DNA of 64,000 nucleotides from Bacillota bacterium (GCA_023390335.1 JAEWCZ010000024.1:124001-188000); one strand, 5' to 3'; counted from the first letter of the stretch, positions 28,301 to 38,059 are shown. Notes: generated by a model not told the origin, from the sequence alone. Made by a program: numbers and translations.

Positions 28301-29448
28301 ATATATCTAAAAGAGTTGTTATGTCGATAATTATTTTCATAAATTTATTATATATTACCGGATGTTGGAATTACAGGGAATTAAATGACCTTGCCATTGT
28401 TGCAGGAGCAGCTATAGATAAAGAAGCTGACGGACAATACACTGTAACAACCGAAGTAGTTGCTGTGGATGGCAGTGATGATACAAAATCAAAATCAAAA
28501 CTGGTGTCTATGCATGGAAAAACCATACTGGATGCTGTAAGAAACGGAATATCAATTACCGGGAAAAAGCTTTATTGGAGCCATTGCAAAGTCGCAATTT
28601 TAAGCAAAGAGGTTGCAGAAGAAGGAATTACAAAGGTTCTTGATGTTTTCATCCGGGATGCTGAAATAAGGAATGATGTAAATATATTGTACTCACAGCA
28701 GGAAACAGCCAGTGAAATACTTGAGGCACAGGAGACAACCGAAAGTATAAAGTCATTTGCACTTGATAAGGTAATAAAAAACCAGACTAAAATTAGCAAA
28801 GCACCAACAATGAATTTGCTGGATTTTGGCATACAATTACAGACTAAGGGGACTTCAACGATAATCCCTGCGGTACATCTTGATGATGTAAAGGGGAGTA
28901 TGATTCCTCGTGTAACAGGTGCTGCTATCATTAAAGATGATAAAATGATTGGTGAATTAAGTGAGGAAGAAACAAAAGAGCTGCTTTTTATAAGGAACGA
29001 AGTGAAGGGTGGAGTTCTGGTTGCAGATAAGGGAGTGGGCTTATCGGCTCCTATTTCGTTAGAAATATTCGAAAATAAGACAAAGGTTAAGCCGATTGTC
29101 GAAGCTCAAGAGCTTAAATTCAAGGTAGATATACGTACATCTGTAGTAATTGATGAAATCGAAGGAGGTGAAAACTTTATAGACGAAAAGGCCGTAAAAA
29201 GGTTTGAAACCAGTATATCACAATTCGCTCAAAAAAAGGTGGAGGATTTCATTGAGAAAATTCAGTCAGAGTACGGTACCGACATATTTATGTTTGGTGA
29301 AAAGCTCAGGGAAAAGAACGTAAATAAATGGAATAGCATATCAGATAAGTGGGAAGAGGTATTCAGAAATTTAGAGGTAGATGTTGATGCCAAGGTTTAT
29401 ATAAAAAACAGTGCTTTATTATACAAAACAATTAAAAAAGGCGGGTAA
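28297..29448 (+). CDS. gerC: Spore germination lipoprotein subunit C (Ger(x)C family)
   Basis: This 383-residue lipoprotein has the lipobox YITGC followed by WNYRELNDLAIVAGAAID, the hallmark N-terminus of Ger(x)C proteins. The remaining domains (GKTILDAVRNGI, YWSHCKVAILSKE) match family blocks. It anchors outside the inner spore membrane and is needed for receptor function. It is translationally coupled to the A subunit. Confidence 0.95.
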   Translation: MNISKRVVMSIIIFINLLYITGCWNYRELNDLAIVAGAAIDKEADGQYTVTTEVVAVDGSDDTKSKSKLVSMHGKTILDAVRNGISITGKKLYWSHCKVAILSKEVAEEGITKVLDVFIRDAEIRNDVNILYSQQETASEILEAQETTESIKSFALDKVIKNQTKISKAPTMNLLDFGIQLQTKGTSTIIPAVHLDDVKGSMIPRVTGAAIIKDDKMIGELSEEETKELLFIRNEVKGGVLVADKGVGLSAPISLEIFENKTKVKPIVEAQELKFKVDIRTSVVIDEIEGGENFIDEKAVKRFETSISQFAQKKVEDFIEKIQSEYGTDIFMFGEKLREKNVNKWNSISDKWEEVFRNLEVDVDAKVYIKNSALLYKTIKKGG

Positions 29449-29452
29449 AGAA

Positions 29453-29662
29453 TTGATTATTTTTGTAATTATCGGTTATACGTTTTTGGTTATTTTTAAT
29501 TTTATACCACTGTATAAAAAGAAATTATGGTCAGACTTTTGGGTAAACAGCATACTGGGTGTATTCTCATTGACTATAGCAGTATTAATATCACTTAATG
29601 TTAAAATACCCAGTCCTGCCAAGCCTATAGAGCATTTAATTACTTCAATACTGGGAAAGTAG
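29453..29662 (+). CDS. Small membrane protein of the ger operon
   Basis: About 69 residues from the TTG at 29453, which follows GGCGGGTAAAGAA and lies five bases after the gerC stop. A longer frame from ATG 29411 would overlap gerC by 38 bases. It has two hydrophobic segments (IIFVIIGYTFLVIFNFIPLY and ILGVFSLTIAVLISL). It is probably the small GerD-like or D-subunit partner often found in clostridial ger operons; the function is not recognisable from sequence. Confidence 0.75.
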   Translation: MIIFVIIGYTFLVIFNFIPLYKKKLWSDFWVNSILGVFSLTIAVLISLNVKIPSPAKPIEHLITSILGK

Positions 29663-29669
29663 GTTGATA

Positions 29670-30755
29670 ATGATAAAAGAACAAATATCAGACAAAGAAG
29701 CAATACTTTTATTAATAACGTTTATAATAGGGACTACGATGATTGTAGGTACTGGGGGAGATGCTAAGAATGATGCATGGATTGCAGGTATAATTGCCGC
29801 AATTACGTTTATTCCGTTGCTTCTTATATTTTCGAGATTACTATCGCTTTTTCCGGGAAAAGATTTGTTTGATATTTTCAGTATTTTATTTGGGAAAATA
29901 GCCGGTAAAATTTTATCTGCCATATACATATGGTATAGTTTTCACCTAGGAGGACTTGTACTGAGGAATTTTGGGGAGTTCATCAATGTAGTAGCTTTAC
30001 CTGAAACACCGATGTTTATTCCATTGCTATGTCTGGGACTGGTGTGCATTGCTGCTGTCTACTTGGGGATTGAGGTATTAAGCAGAACTATGGCTGTTTT
30101 TATACCGCTAATTATTTTTATTGTATTTGTTGTTCTGATATTGGGAATATCCCAACTAAAGCTGCATTACATTCAGCCGATACTAGGTAACGGTTTGACC
30201 CCGGTGTTAAAAGGTGCATTCTCAACTTTTTCCTTTCCTATGGCTGAGACTGTGGTTTTTCTATGTGTTTTTACATCTCTTCAAACAAAAAAGTCACCTA
30301 AAAGGGTGTACATATGGGGCACCTTTATTGCAGCCTGTATGATTATCATAATCACAATAAGGAATATCTCAGTACTTGGGAATCTTACAGGGAACTTCTA
30401 TTTTCCGTCTTATATAGCTGTCAGCAGAATAAGGATTGGCAATTTTATACAAGGAGTAGAAGTAACAGTATCCTTCGTATTTATATTTGCTGTTTTTGCA
30501 AAATGTTCGGTATGCCTGCTGGCAGCTTGTAAAGGAATAGCTAAAGTATTCAATCTAAAAGATTATAGGTCAATTGTAATCCAAACCGGATTGCTGATGA
30601 TTTATTTTTCGTATATTATTTATCATACTATAGCAGAAATGAATTACTGGGCCTTCGAAATCTATCCGTACTATGCATTCCCAATGCAAGTAATAATACC
30701 TATAATAACTTGGATTTTTGCAGAGATAAAAGCGTCTAAAGTGCCTGCTAAATAA
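29670..30755 (+). CDS. gerB: Spore germination receptor subunit B (GerB, APC-type permease)
   Basis: An integral membrane protein of 361 residues with about ten helices. It opens with MIKEQISDKEAILLLITF and the GTTMIVGTGGDAKNDAWIAG block typical of the endospore germination permease family (GerAB). TTG 29664 is an alternative start; ATG 29670 is better placed behind TAGGTTGATA. In structural studies of relatives this subunit binds the amino-acid germinant. Gene order here is A, C, small protein, B. Confidence 0.95.
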   Translation: MIKEQISDKEAILLLITFIIGTTMIVGTGGDAKNDAWIAGIIAAITFIPLLLIFSRLLSLFPGKDLFDIFSILFGKIAGKILSAIYIWYSFHLGGLVLRNFGEFINVVALPETPMFIPLLCLGLVCIAAVYLGIEVLSRTMAVFIPLIIFIVFVVLILGISQLKLHYIQPILGNGLTPVLKGAFSTFSFPMAETVVFLCVFTSLQTKKSPKRVYIWGTFIAACMIIIITIRNISVLGNLTGNFYFPSYIAVSRIRIGNFIQGVEVTVSFVFIFAVFAKCSVCLLAACKGIAKVFNLKDYRSIVIQTGLLMIYFSYIIYHTIAEMNYWAFEIYPYYAFPMQVIIPIITWIFAEIKASKVPAK

Positions 30756-30824
30756 ATTTTATGTTAAAAATTTGTATTTTTGAGATATAATATAAGTTAA
30801 AAAAATGTATTTAAGAGGTGACTA

Positions 30825-31982
30825 GTGAAAAAAATATCAATTTCTTTATTGTGTGCTCAGTTATGCCTTCTTGCCATGATACTCTCCTCCTCGGGACTTG
30901 CTATGCCAAGGTTGGCTGAAGAACTGGGTTTTACATCAGTACAGCAGGGTAGTATGGTAAGTATTCAGTTTTTGGGATTTACACTGGGAGTTTTGATTGG
31001 AGGAACTCTTTTAGATAGTTATGGAGGACTGAAGATATTAAGAGTTGCTTTTGCCGCATTGGGAATTGCAACACTAATTTTCGGTGTATCAGGTTACTAT
31101 GTTATGTCTGTGGCAGGGATATTTTTTATAGGTTTTTTCGGCAGTATATGTCAGAATGCAATTGTGTCTCTCACAACATCATATGATATTAAAAATGCAG
31201 ACTCCAACATAGCATTTATCAATGTGTTTTTTACCGTTGGAGCAATATTAACTCCACTTCTGCTCTTGATTTCTACAGTATTTTTTAGTGTTTGGAGAAT
31301 TACATATTATATTATTGGCATATCATGTATAGGAATGGCACTTTTGACACTAAGTTATATAGAAGTGGCAGAAGTAAAATCATCTTCTATAAAAAATGCA
31401 TTTAAACAGTACAAGTATATATTTACAAGACCTATAAATCTGGTCGCACCCATAACTTTATTTTTGTATGTTGCTGCCGAAACCGGACTGTGGGGATTTG
31501 CGCCAATGTTTTTTGAAAGTCGAGGATACGGAAAGATTTCAGGAATTGCAGCCAGTATTTTCATATGGGTTGCTATGTTTGCAGGGCGAACTCTTTCGGT
31601 AAAGCTAATAAAAAGGTTTGATATGGTAAGGATATTGCTGGTGCACGGAATGCTGGCAGTAATTTCACTGATTATGGTTATTTATTCAAATCAGGCTACG
31701 GCAATATTTTGGATAGCACTAGCCGGATTTGCATGTTCTCCTTTTTATCCATTTCTTATAGTTTGGATTACAAGGTTAACAGGGGAGAAAAATAGTACAA
31801 TGTTAGCTTTCAACATGGGTGCTGGGGCATTGGGGCCTGTGGTAATGGGTGTTTTCACCGGGAAGGTAGTAAGCAGCCGTGGAAGCAGCTATATTACAGC
31901 TGTGCCTGCTCTTGCTATGTTGCTTGTAGTTTTAATATTATCTCTATTCAGAAACCGTAAATCAAATCGTGATATTGACTAA
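30825..31982 (+). CDS. Major facilitator superfamily transporter
   Basis: A 385-residue membrane protein with about twelve predicted helices and a loop-2/3 motif GGTLLDSYGGLKILR close to the MFS GxxxDRxGRR pattern. It resembles FucP/NarK-like sugar or anion transporters in overall layout, but the substrate is not clear. It starts with GTG at 30825 behind AGAGGTGA. It lies alone between the ger operon and a secreted-protein gene. Confidence 0.88.
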   Translation: MKKISISLLCAQLCLLAMILSSSGLAMPRLAEELGFTSVQQGSMVSIQFLGFTLGVLIGGTLLDSYGGLKILRVAFAALGIATLIFGVSGYYVMSVAGIFFIGFFGSICQNAIVSLTTSYDIKNADSNIAFINVFFTVGAILTPLLLLISTVFFSVWRITYYIIGISCIGMALLTLSYIEVAEVKSSSIKNAFKQYKYIFTRPINLVAPITLFLYVAAETGLWGFAPMFFESRGYGKISGIAASIFIWVAMFAGRTLSVKLIKRFDMVRILLVHGMLAVISLIMVIYSNQATAIFWIALAGFACSPFYPFLIVWITRLTGEKNSTMLAFNMGAGALGPVVMGVFTGKVVSSRGSSYITAVPALAMLLVVLILSLFRNRKSNRDID

Positions 31983-32031
31983 TTTTTGGTAGAATGCTAC
32001 TATTTGGATATAAAAACCTAGGAGGTCGGAT

Positions 32032-33087
32032 ATGAAAAAGATATTAGCATTAGTGGTGAGTGTGTGTCTTGTATTATCTGTATTGGCTGTTCCAATAACA
32101 GCAGCATCAACAAAATTGACATCTTCAGAGCTTAACATCATAAAGGCATATCAAAAAACCCTTGAAACAAAAAACCTACAGTATATCAACAGTTACAAGT
32201 ACAGCGGTGTTACATACAAAATGCTGAGCATACCAAGCGGCTCAACTGCAAAGATACTTACTCCACAATATTCAAAAGGCTACGATTCAAAACAGAAATT
32301 GAATACGGCTAACCTAAAAGGCTTGTTGGTAATCAGCAGTAGGACTACATTGAGTGTTTCCAATATCAGCGGTGGTGTTTATCTAAAAACAAAAAACAAG
32401 AAGACATATGCCTATAATGCAATTTCAACAAGCACAAAGGCAATTGTTACAAAGAACCTTACCAGTAGTCAGAAAACAGAAGTTAAAAAATATTTAAGCT
32501 CCATGTATGGAGACAAGGTCGCAAACAATCTTATTAATCCGCCTACAGGTCTTGGATCGATTAATAACCCTGTTCCATTGAACCAAAAATATACTTGGAG
32601 TGAAACAAAGGACTTCCTTGACGACAAAATATCAGGTACCTTCTCGATGACTGTTAAAAGTTTTGAAAAGGTAACTATCGAAGAATTGGAACAAATGGGG
32701 ATCAATGCTAAGGATAGAGCTGACCATGAGTATGCTATAATAGATGTTCTATGGGAAGTTCAAAACGCCCAACTTACCCAGGTTAAAGGAGAGGGTTCGG
32801 CTTATCTTGCTGTAGGATGGGATCCCTACATATGGGGAATAAAAACCTCTGACGATGCATCAATAATAGGGAGTATGGATTATGGCTTTGATGGAAGTCT
32901 GGATGATGCGATGGATGATGTTACAGAATTTAGAAAAGTAACACCAGGTATGACAGAATCATTTACAGCAGAAGGCAAAGTTGTTATTGACATATATAAG
33001 AATAAAACTAACTATTTCGTTATGCAGAATGAACAGATAAGAGATAAAGATTACGACGGCAGCTTTATATATTTTAAATTGCAGTAA
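32032..33087 (+). CDS. Secreted protein of unknown function
   Basis: A 351-residue protein with a clear signal peptide (MKKILALVVSVCLVLSVLA, cleavage after about residue 25 near PITAAS) and no lipobox. The mature part is rich in Lys, Ser and Thr. Its C-terminal half (about 205-345) has the WSETKDFLDDKISGTFSM and DHEYAIIDVLWEVQNAQ segments that look like a beta-sandwich of the DUF4352 (telokin-like) type. This is tentative. It has a strong CTAGGAGGTCGGAT ribosome site. No enzymatic motif is visible. Confidence 0.85.
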   Translation: MKKILALVVSVCLVLSVLAVPITAASTKLTSSELNIIKAYQKTLETKNLQYINSYKYSGVTYKMLSIPSGSTAKILTPQYSKGYDSKQKLNTANLKGLLVISSRTTLSVSNISGGVYLKTKNKKTYAYNAISTSTKAIVTKNLTSSQKTEVKKYLSSMYGDKVANNLINPPTGLGSINNPVPLNQKYTWSETKDFLDDKISGTFSMTVKSFEKVTIEELEQMGINAKDRADHEYAIIDVLWEVQNAQLTQVKGEGSAYLAVGWDPYIWGIKTSDDASIIGSMDYGFDGSLDDAMDDVTEFRKVTPGMTESFTAEGKVVIDIYKNKTNYFVMQNEQIRDKDYDGSFIYFKLQ

Positions 33088-33113
33088 CTTATTCAAAATA
33101 ATTTAAAAGTACG

Positions 33114-33145
33114 AGGAATACTTCTTAAGAAGTATTCCTTTTTTA
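33114..33145 (+). terminator. Terminator after the secreted-protein gene
   Basis: AGGAATACTTC and GAAGTATTCCT are perfect arms around TTAA, followed by six T residues. Confidence 0.88.
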
Positions 33146-33280
33146 TTGATATTTACGCTGACAGTTCTTAGGGTTATACTTAATGATTCTAAGAGAACAA
33201 AATTTTGGTAAAGGAAATATTTAAAACATATAATTCTATACTATTAAAATAAATTAATTTATAATTTGTTAAAAAAGGTA

Positions 33281-33309
33281 TTGACTAAAATTAAATTTGG
33301 TTTTATTAT
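33281..33309 (+). promoter_or_regulatory. Promoter of metY
   Basis: TTGACT (33281-33286), a 17-base spacer and TATTAT (33304-33309). The leader of about 45 bases is too short for an S-box riboswitch, and none of its conserved motifs is present. Confidence 0.6.
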
Positions 33310-33362
33310 AGTAATATAATAAAACCTATAAACTTACTTGCATATAAAGGGGGATACCATAT

Positions 33363-34643
33363 ATGAGCAGAAAACTTAGCTTTGACACATTACAGGTTCA
33401 CGCAGGACAGGAAGTAGATCCGACCACAAGGTCAAGGGCAGTGCCTATATATCAAACAACATCCTATGTATTCAGAGATTCCGACAATGCAGCAGATTTA
33501 TTTGGACTAAGGGATACCGGAAATGTCTACACAAGAATGATGAACCCTACAACGGACGTATTTGAAAAAAGAATCGCAGCCCTTGAGGACGGCACCGCAG
33601 CCCTTGCAGTTGCATCAGGATCAGCAGCAATTACGTACTCAGTACTTAACGTTGCCGGAGTCGGTGACGAGATAGTAGCTGCCAATACCTTGTATGGAGG
33701 AACTTACAACCTTTTTGCTACAACCTTACCACGATACGGAGTTAATACAACCTTTGTAGATCCTGATAACATCAAAAACTTCGAAGCCGCTATTACAGAC
33801 AAAACAAAAGCTTTGTACATTGAATCAATTGGTAATCCAAATGCAAATCTAATCGATATTCAAGCTGTTGCAGATGTTGCACATAAGCATGGTATCCCCC
33901 TTATAGTTGATAACACCTTTGGAACACCATATCTGGTAAAACCCATCGATTTTGGGGCAGATGTAGTTGTTCATTCTGCAACAAAGTTTATAGGAGGACA
34001 TGGAACTTCTATCGGCGGTGTAATAATCGACGGAGGTAAATTTGACTATTCCGCCAGTGGTAAATTCCCCGGTTTTACAACACCTGATGCAAGCTACCAT
34101 GGCGTTGTATACAGTCAGTTAGGTAATGTTGCTTTTGTAACAAAAGCCAGAGTTCAGTTGCTTAGAGATACAGGCGCGGCAATCAGTCCCTTTAATTCCT
34201 TCCTGTTTATACAAGGACTTGAGACACTATCTCTGAGAGTTGAAAGACATGTAAGCAATTCTAAAAAGATAGCAGAATATCTGGAAAAACACCCATTGGT
34301 GGAAAAAGTAAATTACCCAAGCCTAAAAGGTAATAAATATTTTGAACTCGCTGAAAAATATTTTCCAAAGGGCTCAGGAGCAATATTCACCTTTGAAATA
34401 AAAGGAGGTCTTGAAGCTGCCAAGAAATTTATAGACAGCTTGGAGATATTCTCATTATTGGCCAATGTTGCAGATGCTAAATCCCTAGTAATACATCCTG
34501 CAAGTACTACTCATTCACAACTTTCGGAAAATGAACTATTGAAATCAGGAATAACATCAGGAACAATAAGACTATCCATAGGAATAGAAGACCCTGATGA
34601 TCTTATTTATGACATAGAACAGGCACTTGAGAAGATCAGGTAA
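33363..34643 (+). CDS. metY: O-acetylhomoserine sulfhydrylase
   Basis: A 426-residue Cys/Met-metabolism PLP enzyme. The PLP lysine sits in VVHSATKFIGGHGTSIGG and the cofactor phosphate site in ALAVASGSAAITYSVLN. Its length and long central insertion match O-acetylhomoserine aminocarboxypropyltransferase (MetY) more than cystathionine gamma-synthase (about 380 residues). It makes homocysteine directly from O-acetylhomoserine and sulfide. The homoserine acyltransferase that supplies the substrate follows in the same direction. Confidence 0.94.
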   Translation: MSRKLSFDTLQVHAGQEVDPTTRSRAVPIYQTTSYVFRDSDNAADLFGLRDTGNVYTRMMNPTTDVFEKRIAALEDGTAALAVASGSAAITYSVLNVAGVGDEIVAANTLYGGTYNLFATTLPRYGVNTTFVDPDNIKNFEAAITDKTKALYIESIGNPNANLIDIQAVADVAHKHGIPLIVDNTFGTPYLVKPIDFGADVVVHSATKFIGGHGTSIGGVIIDGGKFDYSASGKFPGFTTPDASYHGVVYSQLGNVAFVTKARVQLLRDTGAAISPFNSFLFIQGLETLSLRVERHVSNSKKIAEYLEKHPLVEKVNYPSLKGNKYFELAEKYFPKGSGAIFTFEIKGGLEAAKKFIDSLEIFSLLANVADAKSLVIHPASTTHSQLSENELLKSGITSGTIRLSIGIEDPDDLIYDIEQALEKIR

Positions 34644-34663
34644 AAACCTATATTGACTGGCAG

Positions 34664-34691
34664 TTGACTTTTCGTTAATGAATAATATAAT
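34664..34691 (+). promoter_or_regulatory. Promoter of metA
   Basis: TTGACT (34664-34669), a 16-base spacer and TATAAT (34686-34691). A second TTGACT lies 11 bases upstream at 34653. Confidence 0.65.
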
Positions 34692-34743
34692 TTATATTAT
34701 GCACTTTTGTTACATTTTATTTATTTAATTGATGGAGGTCAAT

Positions 34744-35664
34744 ATGCCAATCAGAATACCTGACAATCTGCCTGCGGTGGAAACCCTGAATAGTGAGAAC
34801 ATATTTGTCATGTCTGAGGACAGGGCATACCATCAGGATATAAGACCGCTTAAAATTGCTATTTTAAATATAATGCCTACTAAAATAACCACGGAGACAC
34901 AGCTGTTAAGGCTTCTTGGAAACACTCCGCTCCAGGTTGAAATCGTACTACTGCATCCTGCATCACATTTGTCAAAAAATACTCCTGAGGAACACCTTGA
35001 AACTTTTTATAAAACCTTTGATGAGATACAAGGAGAGCATTTCGACGGACTTATTATTACAGGAGCGCCTGTTGAACAAATGCCCTTTGAAGACGTCAAT
35101 TATTGGGAAGAACTTAAACGGATAATGGATTGGAGCAAAAAAAACGTGTACTCTACACTGCACATCTGCTGGGGAGCACAGGCTGGTCTGTATTATCACT
35201 ACGGCGTACCAAAACGTGATTTGTCCAAGAAGATGTTTGGAGTATTTGAACATACTAAAATAAAGGAACATGTTAAACTTTTAAGAGGCTTTGACGACGT
35301 GTTTTTTGTACCCCATTCAAGACATACCGAGATTACCCATGATGATGTAGCAATGGTTGATAAACTGGAAATACTGGCTGAGTCAAAAGAAGCAGGGGTA
35401 TATCTGGTAGCATCAAAAGACGGACGTCACATTTTTGCTACAGGACATTCGGAATATGACCCGTATACACTTAAACTTGAGTACGAGAGAGATGTAGAAA
35501 AGGGGATGGACATAGAGGTTCCCAAAAACTATTTTCCCGGAGACGATCCGACAAAGGAGCCTATTGTCAGATGGAGAGGCCATGGAAACCTGTTGTTTTT
35601 AAATTGGCTAAACTATTATGTATATCAGGAAACACCTTACGATTTAACTAACTTAGGAAAGTAA
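34744..35664 (+). CDS. metA: Homoserine O-acyltransferase, MetA family
   Basis: 306 residues from ATG 34744, chosen because GATGGAGGTCAAT lies just upstream; the frame could extend to 34729. The catalytic Cys is in LHICWGAQAGLYYHYG, the active-site His-Glu pair in FATGHSEYDPYTL, and the N-terminal block MPIRIPDNLPAVETL is typical. MetA-fold enzymes use acetyl-CoA or succinyl-CoA depending on one residue. In clostridia with MetY the acetyl form is likely. It works with metY upstream to make homocysteine. Confidence 0.94.
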   Translation: MPIRIPDNLPAVETLNSENIFVMSEDRAYHQDIRPLKIAILNIMPTKITTETQLLRLLGNTPLQVEIVLLHPASHLSKNTPEEHLETFYKTFDEIQGEHFDGLIITGAPVEQMPFEDVNYWEELKRIMDWSKKNVYSTLHICWGAQAGLYYHYGVPKRDLSKKMFGVFEHTKIKEHVKLLRGFDDVFFVPHSRHTEITHDDVAMVDKLEILAESKEAGVYLVASKDGRHIFATGHSEYDPYTLKLEYERDVEKGMDIEVPKNYFPGDDPTKEPIVRWRGHGNLLFLNWLNYYVYQETPYDLTNLGK

Positions 35665-35678
35665 TTAAAGATTTAAAT

Positions 35679-35802
35679 GCCTTGAGCACCTGAAAGGGTG
35701 ATATAATCATAACCTTTGACGGGCATAGCATGTTATGACTCGATAACTGTGCCAGGGGGAGGGCCGGTACAGGACTGGTGGTAGTCACATGGTGCTCAAG
35801 GC
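35679..35802 (+). ncRNA. Candidate structured RNA closed by a 12-bp stem
   Basis: GCCTTGAGCACC (35679-35690) is the exact reverse complement of GGTGCTCAAGGC (35791-35802). Inside are three further hairpins: AAAGG..CCTTT with TGAT/ATCA; GGCATAG paired with CTGTGCC, continued by GTTAT/ATAAC; and CCGGT paired with ACTGG. A G-rich linker (AGGGGGAGGG) joins the last two. The base composition is more GC-rich than its surroundings. I do not recognise it as any common riboswitch. It lies 15 bases after metA. The orientation is assumed to be + because of the G-rich single-stranded parts. Confidence 0.6.
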
Positions 35803-35855
35803 TAAATAGACTTTAGTCTATCTACTTTACATAATATTATTTTTTATAGAAAATG

Positions 35856-36635
35856 TTACTGTTTTAAATTACTATTTCCTCTTATTTTTTGAATACTTCT
35901 TAAAACTGCATCCTTTGAGTTTCCCCAGGGTGCGTCGGTATACCTGTAATCGAATTTCTTTGTGAACCAATCAACTTCCTTTTCTACTCTTTCAAGGTTG
36001 GTAATCTGCATTTCCATGAGCTTTTTAGTAAATATTGCTGTCTCACTTGTATTAAGATATTTTTTTGTTGAAATTAGTAATTGTTTAAGATGTTTCAGGC
36101 AAAATCCCTTTTTAGAATCAAAAATCTCCCTGAAATCCGGTTCTCTGAAATACAAATAAAAAATAACATCAATATACCTGTCCATTGTGTGTTCAAGCTT
36201 ACTACATATGGAACAGCTGTGTTCTATTTTATCAAGTTCGCCCACAAGCTCTTGTATCAGCTTATCCGTTTCGGTCTGCTTGGATGAAATTTTATTTGAA
36301 AGATTTTTAACAAGACCTGCAGAAGCATCTTTTTCCAATGAGCTTGCCCGAGCTTCAAACATATTTTTTAGCTTTTTGTTTTTTTCCTGCATAAAGGTGT
36401 CAATCATCAAAGCAAGCCCTAGACGGTTTGCCTGACTATTGAACATAGCCTCAAAGTGATCTTTGCAAAACCCTTTTTCATTTGTCTCCTGTCTCATATC
36501 AGGTTCCATCAGGGATGGCCCCAGAGCATATTCTATGCATTCATTCTCCAACTTTTTTTCCAGAACGCAAAGTGGGCACTCACAGTCCTCAGCAAATGCA
36601 TCCGACACAGGTATTGTATATATTTTTTCCTTCAT
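35856..36635 (-). CDS. DUF6062-type cysteine-rich protein
   Basis: A 259-residue cytosolic protein made of two similar halves. Each has a CxxC pair (CPLC near 20 and CSIC near 142) and a later GFCxxH (KGFCKDHFEAM and KGFCLKHLKQL), which could form two metal sites. The helical middle (about 75-130) is charged. The family is widespread in clostridia but has no known role. The start is behind a GGAGG (read on the minus strand as CGGAGGTTGCA). Confidence 0.8.
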   Translation of the reverse strand: MKEKIYTIPVSDAFAEDCECPLCVLEKKLENECIEYALGPSLMEPDMRQETNEKGFCKDHFEAMFNSQANRLGLALMIDTFMQEKNKKLKNMFEARASSLEKDASAGLVKNLSNKISSKQTETDKLIQELVGELDKIEHSCSICSKLEHTMDRYIDVIFYLYFREPDFREIFDSKKGFCLKHLKQLLISTKKYLNTSETAIFTKKLMEMQITNLERVEKEVDWFTKKFDYRYTDAPWGNSKDAVLRSIQKIRGNSNLKQ

Positions 36636-36818
36636 TGCAACCTCCGCTATAATTTGAAAAGTGAATTACATCATATTTTCAAATTATATCATACTTCTCC
36701 CACACATACCCATTGATATTACTCGCTGTAATTAATATTCTTAATATATTGTCCAAAAGACATCGCATATTGTTTTTTTGGTTACAAGGAGGGTATTATT
36801 GTAAGGGGAGGAGTAAAA

Positions 36819-37706
36819 ATGGAATATAAAGGTTACACACTGAAAAACATAGATGGGAATCTTTACGTCAATAATTTAAAGGACTTTAATTTAACACATA
36901 TATTCGACTGCGGACAGTGTTTCAGATGGATTAGGCAGGAGGATGGAAGCTATAGAGGTATAGCGGGAGGCCGGCTGGTAAATGTAAGTTATGACAATGA
37001 GGTTCTTTGTATTACAAATTCAAGCGAGCAGGATTTTATAGACATATGGTATGAATACTTTGATTTAGGAACCGATTATTCAAAAATCAAGGCTATCCTT
37101 GAGCAGGATGAAATTATGAAAGAAGCGATAAAAACAGGCTGGGGCATACGTCTGCTGAAGCAGGATTTTTGGGAAATGCTCATTTCATTTATAATATCTG
37201 CAAATAACATGATACCACGAATAATGAAAACAGTAGACGCTCTATCTGTTTTGAGAGGCAAATGTATTGACTCCGTGCAGAGCGCGTATAGTTTTCCCGA
37301 TATTGAAGCACTTGCCAATACACCTTTAGAGGACATACAGCAATGTAAAGCCGGGTTTAGATGCAAGTATATCCATAAGACATCATCCTTGATGGCACAG
37401 GGTATGGTAACAGAAGAAATTCTGACGGGCATGGACACAGCTATGGCACGTAAGGAGTTAATGAAGCTTCCCGGTGTAGGGCCAAAGGTGGCTGACTGTA
37501 TATTGCTTTTCAGTGGATTGAAATATGATGTATTTCCAATTGATGTTTGGGTAAAACGTGTTATGGAGGAGTTGTATCTTAAAAAGGAATCAAGTTTAAA
37601 GGATATACAGCAATTCGCCTCAAAACAGTTTGGAGACCTGACCGGTTATGCACAACAGTATTTATTTTACCATGCAAGGTTAAATAAAATTGGTATGTCG
37701 AAATAA
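36819..37706 (+). CDS. ogg: 8-oxoguanine DNA glycosylase/lyase (Ogg type)
   Basis: A 295-residue base-excision repair enzyme. The N-terminal OGG domain includes FDCGQCFRWIRQEDG. The helix-hairpin-helix LPGVGPKVADCILLFS carries the catalytic Lys, followed by the catalytic Asp in VFPIDVWVKRVM. It removes 8-oxoguanine from DNA. The length fits bacterial OGG1-like proteins. Start behind AGGGGAGGAGTAAAA. Confidence 0.94.
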   Translation: MEYKGYTLKNIDGNLYVNNLKDFNLTHIFDCGQCFRWIRQEDGSYRGIAGGRLVNVSYDNEVLCITNSSEQDFIDIWYEYFDLGTDYSKIKAILEQDEIMKEAIKTGWGIRLLKQDFWEMLISFIISANNMIPRIMKTVDALSVLRGKCIDSVQSAYSFPDIEALANTPLEDIQQCKAGFRCKYIHKTSSLMAQGMVTEEILTGMDTAMARKELMKLPGVGPKVADCILLFSGLKYDVFPIDVWVKRVMEELYLKKESSLKDIQQFASKQFGDLTGYAQQYLFYHARLNKIGMSK

Positions 37707-37801
37707 AAACATTTGCGGAACTTTTTAAAAGCCATTTCAATATTATGTAATGTAGAGCAACTAAGCGTGGTATAGGATATTATGGAATTGGAGTGGATTT
37801 T

Positions 37802-38059
37802 ATGAAGTGTATTGCAATATTAGAATCTGGAAATTATGTTTACAAGCTGAATTCTGAGCTTGAAAAAAAAGGATACGATTTTGAAGTTATGTCTACTCCG
37901 TGCAGTATTGCTAAAGGAGGATGTGGCCTTTGCCTGAAATTCCCAGAGGAATTTTTAGGAGTAATAAAGGCGGAAGCCGCTCGTATCAACACTCCTGTAA
38001 AGGAAGTGTACCGAGTTATTTCGGGTTTTTCAAAGAATAAGTATGAAAGAGTATATTAG
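37802..38059 (+). CDS. DUF3343 small cysteine protein
   Basis: 85 residues from ATG 37802 (MKCIAILESGNYVYKL), behind GGAGTGGATTTT. The family motif STPCSIAKGGCGLCLKF contains three conserved cysteines. DUF3343 proteins are putative Se/S-transfer partners in anaerobes, but no function is proven. It stands alone here. Confidence 0.85.
   Translation: MKCIAILESGNYVYKLNSELEKKGYDFEVMSTPCSIAKGGCGLCLKFPEEFLGVIKAEAARINTPVKEVYRVISGFSKNKYERVY

Noticed and set aside
33088..33362. SAM riboswitch upstream of metY
   Set aside because: The leader after the promoter at 33281 is about 45 bases and lacks the conserved S-box segments; the upstream part is AT-rich and holds a plain terminator.
36187..36716. Several + strand open frames of 64-86 residues opposite the DUF6062 gene
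   Set aside because: They are shadows of the minus-strand gene, which has a ribosome site and conserved Cys/His motifs.
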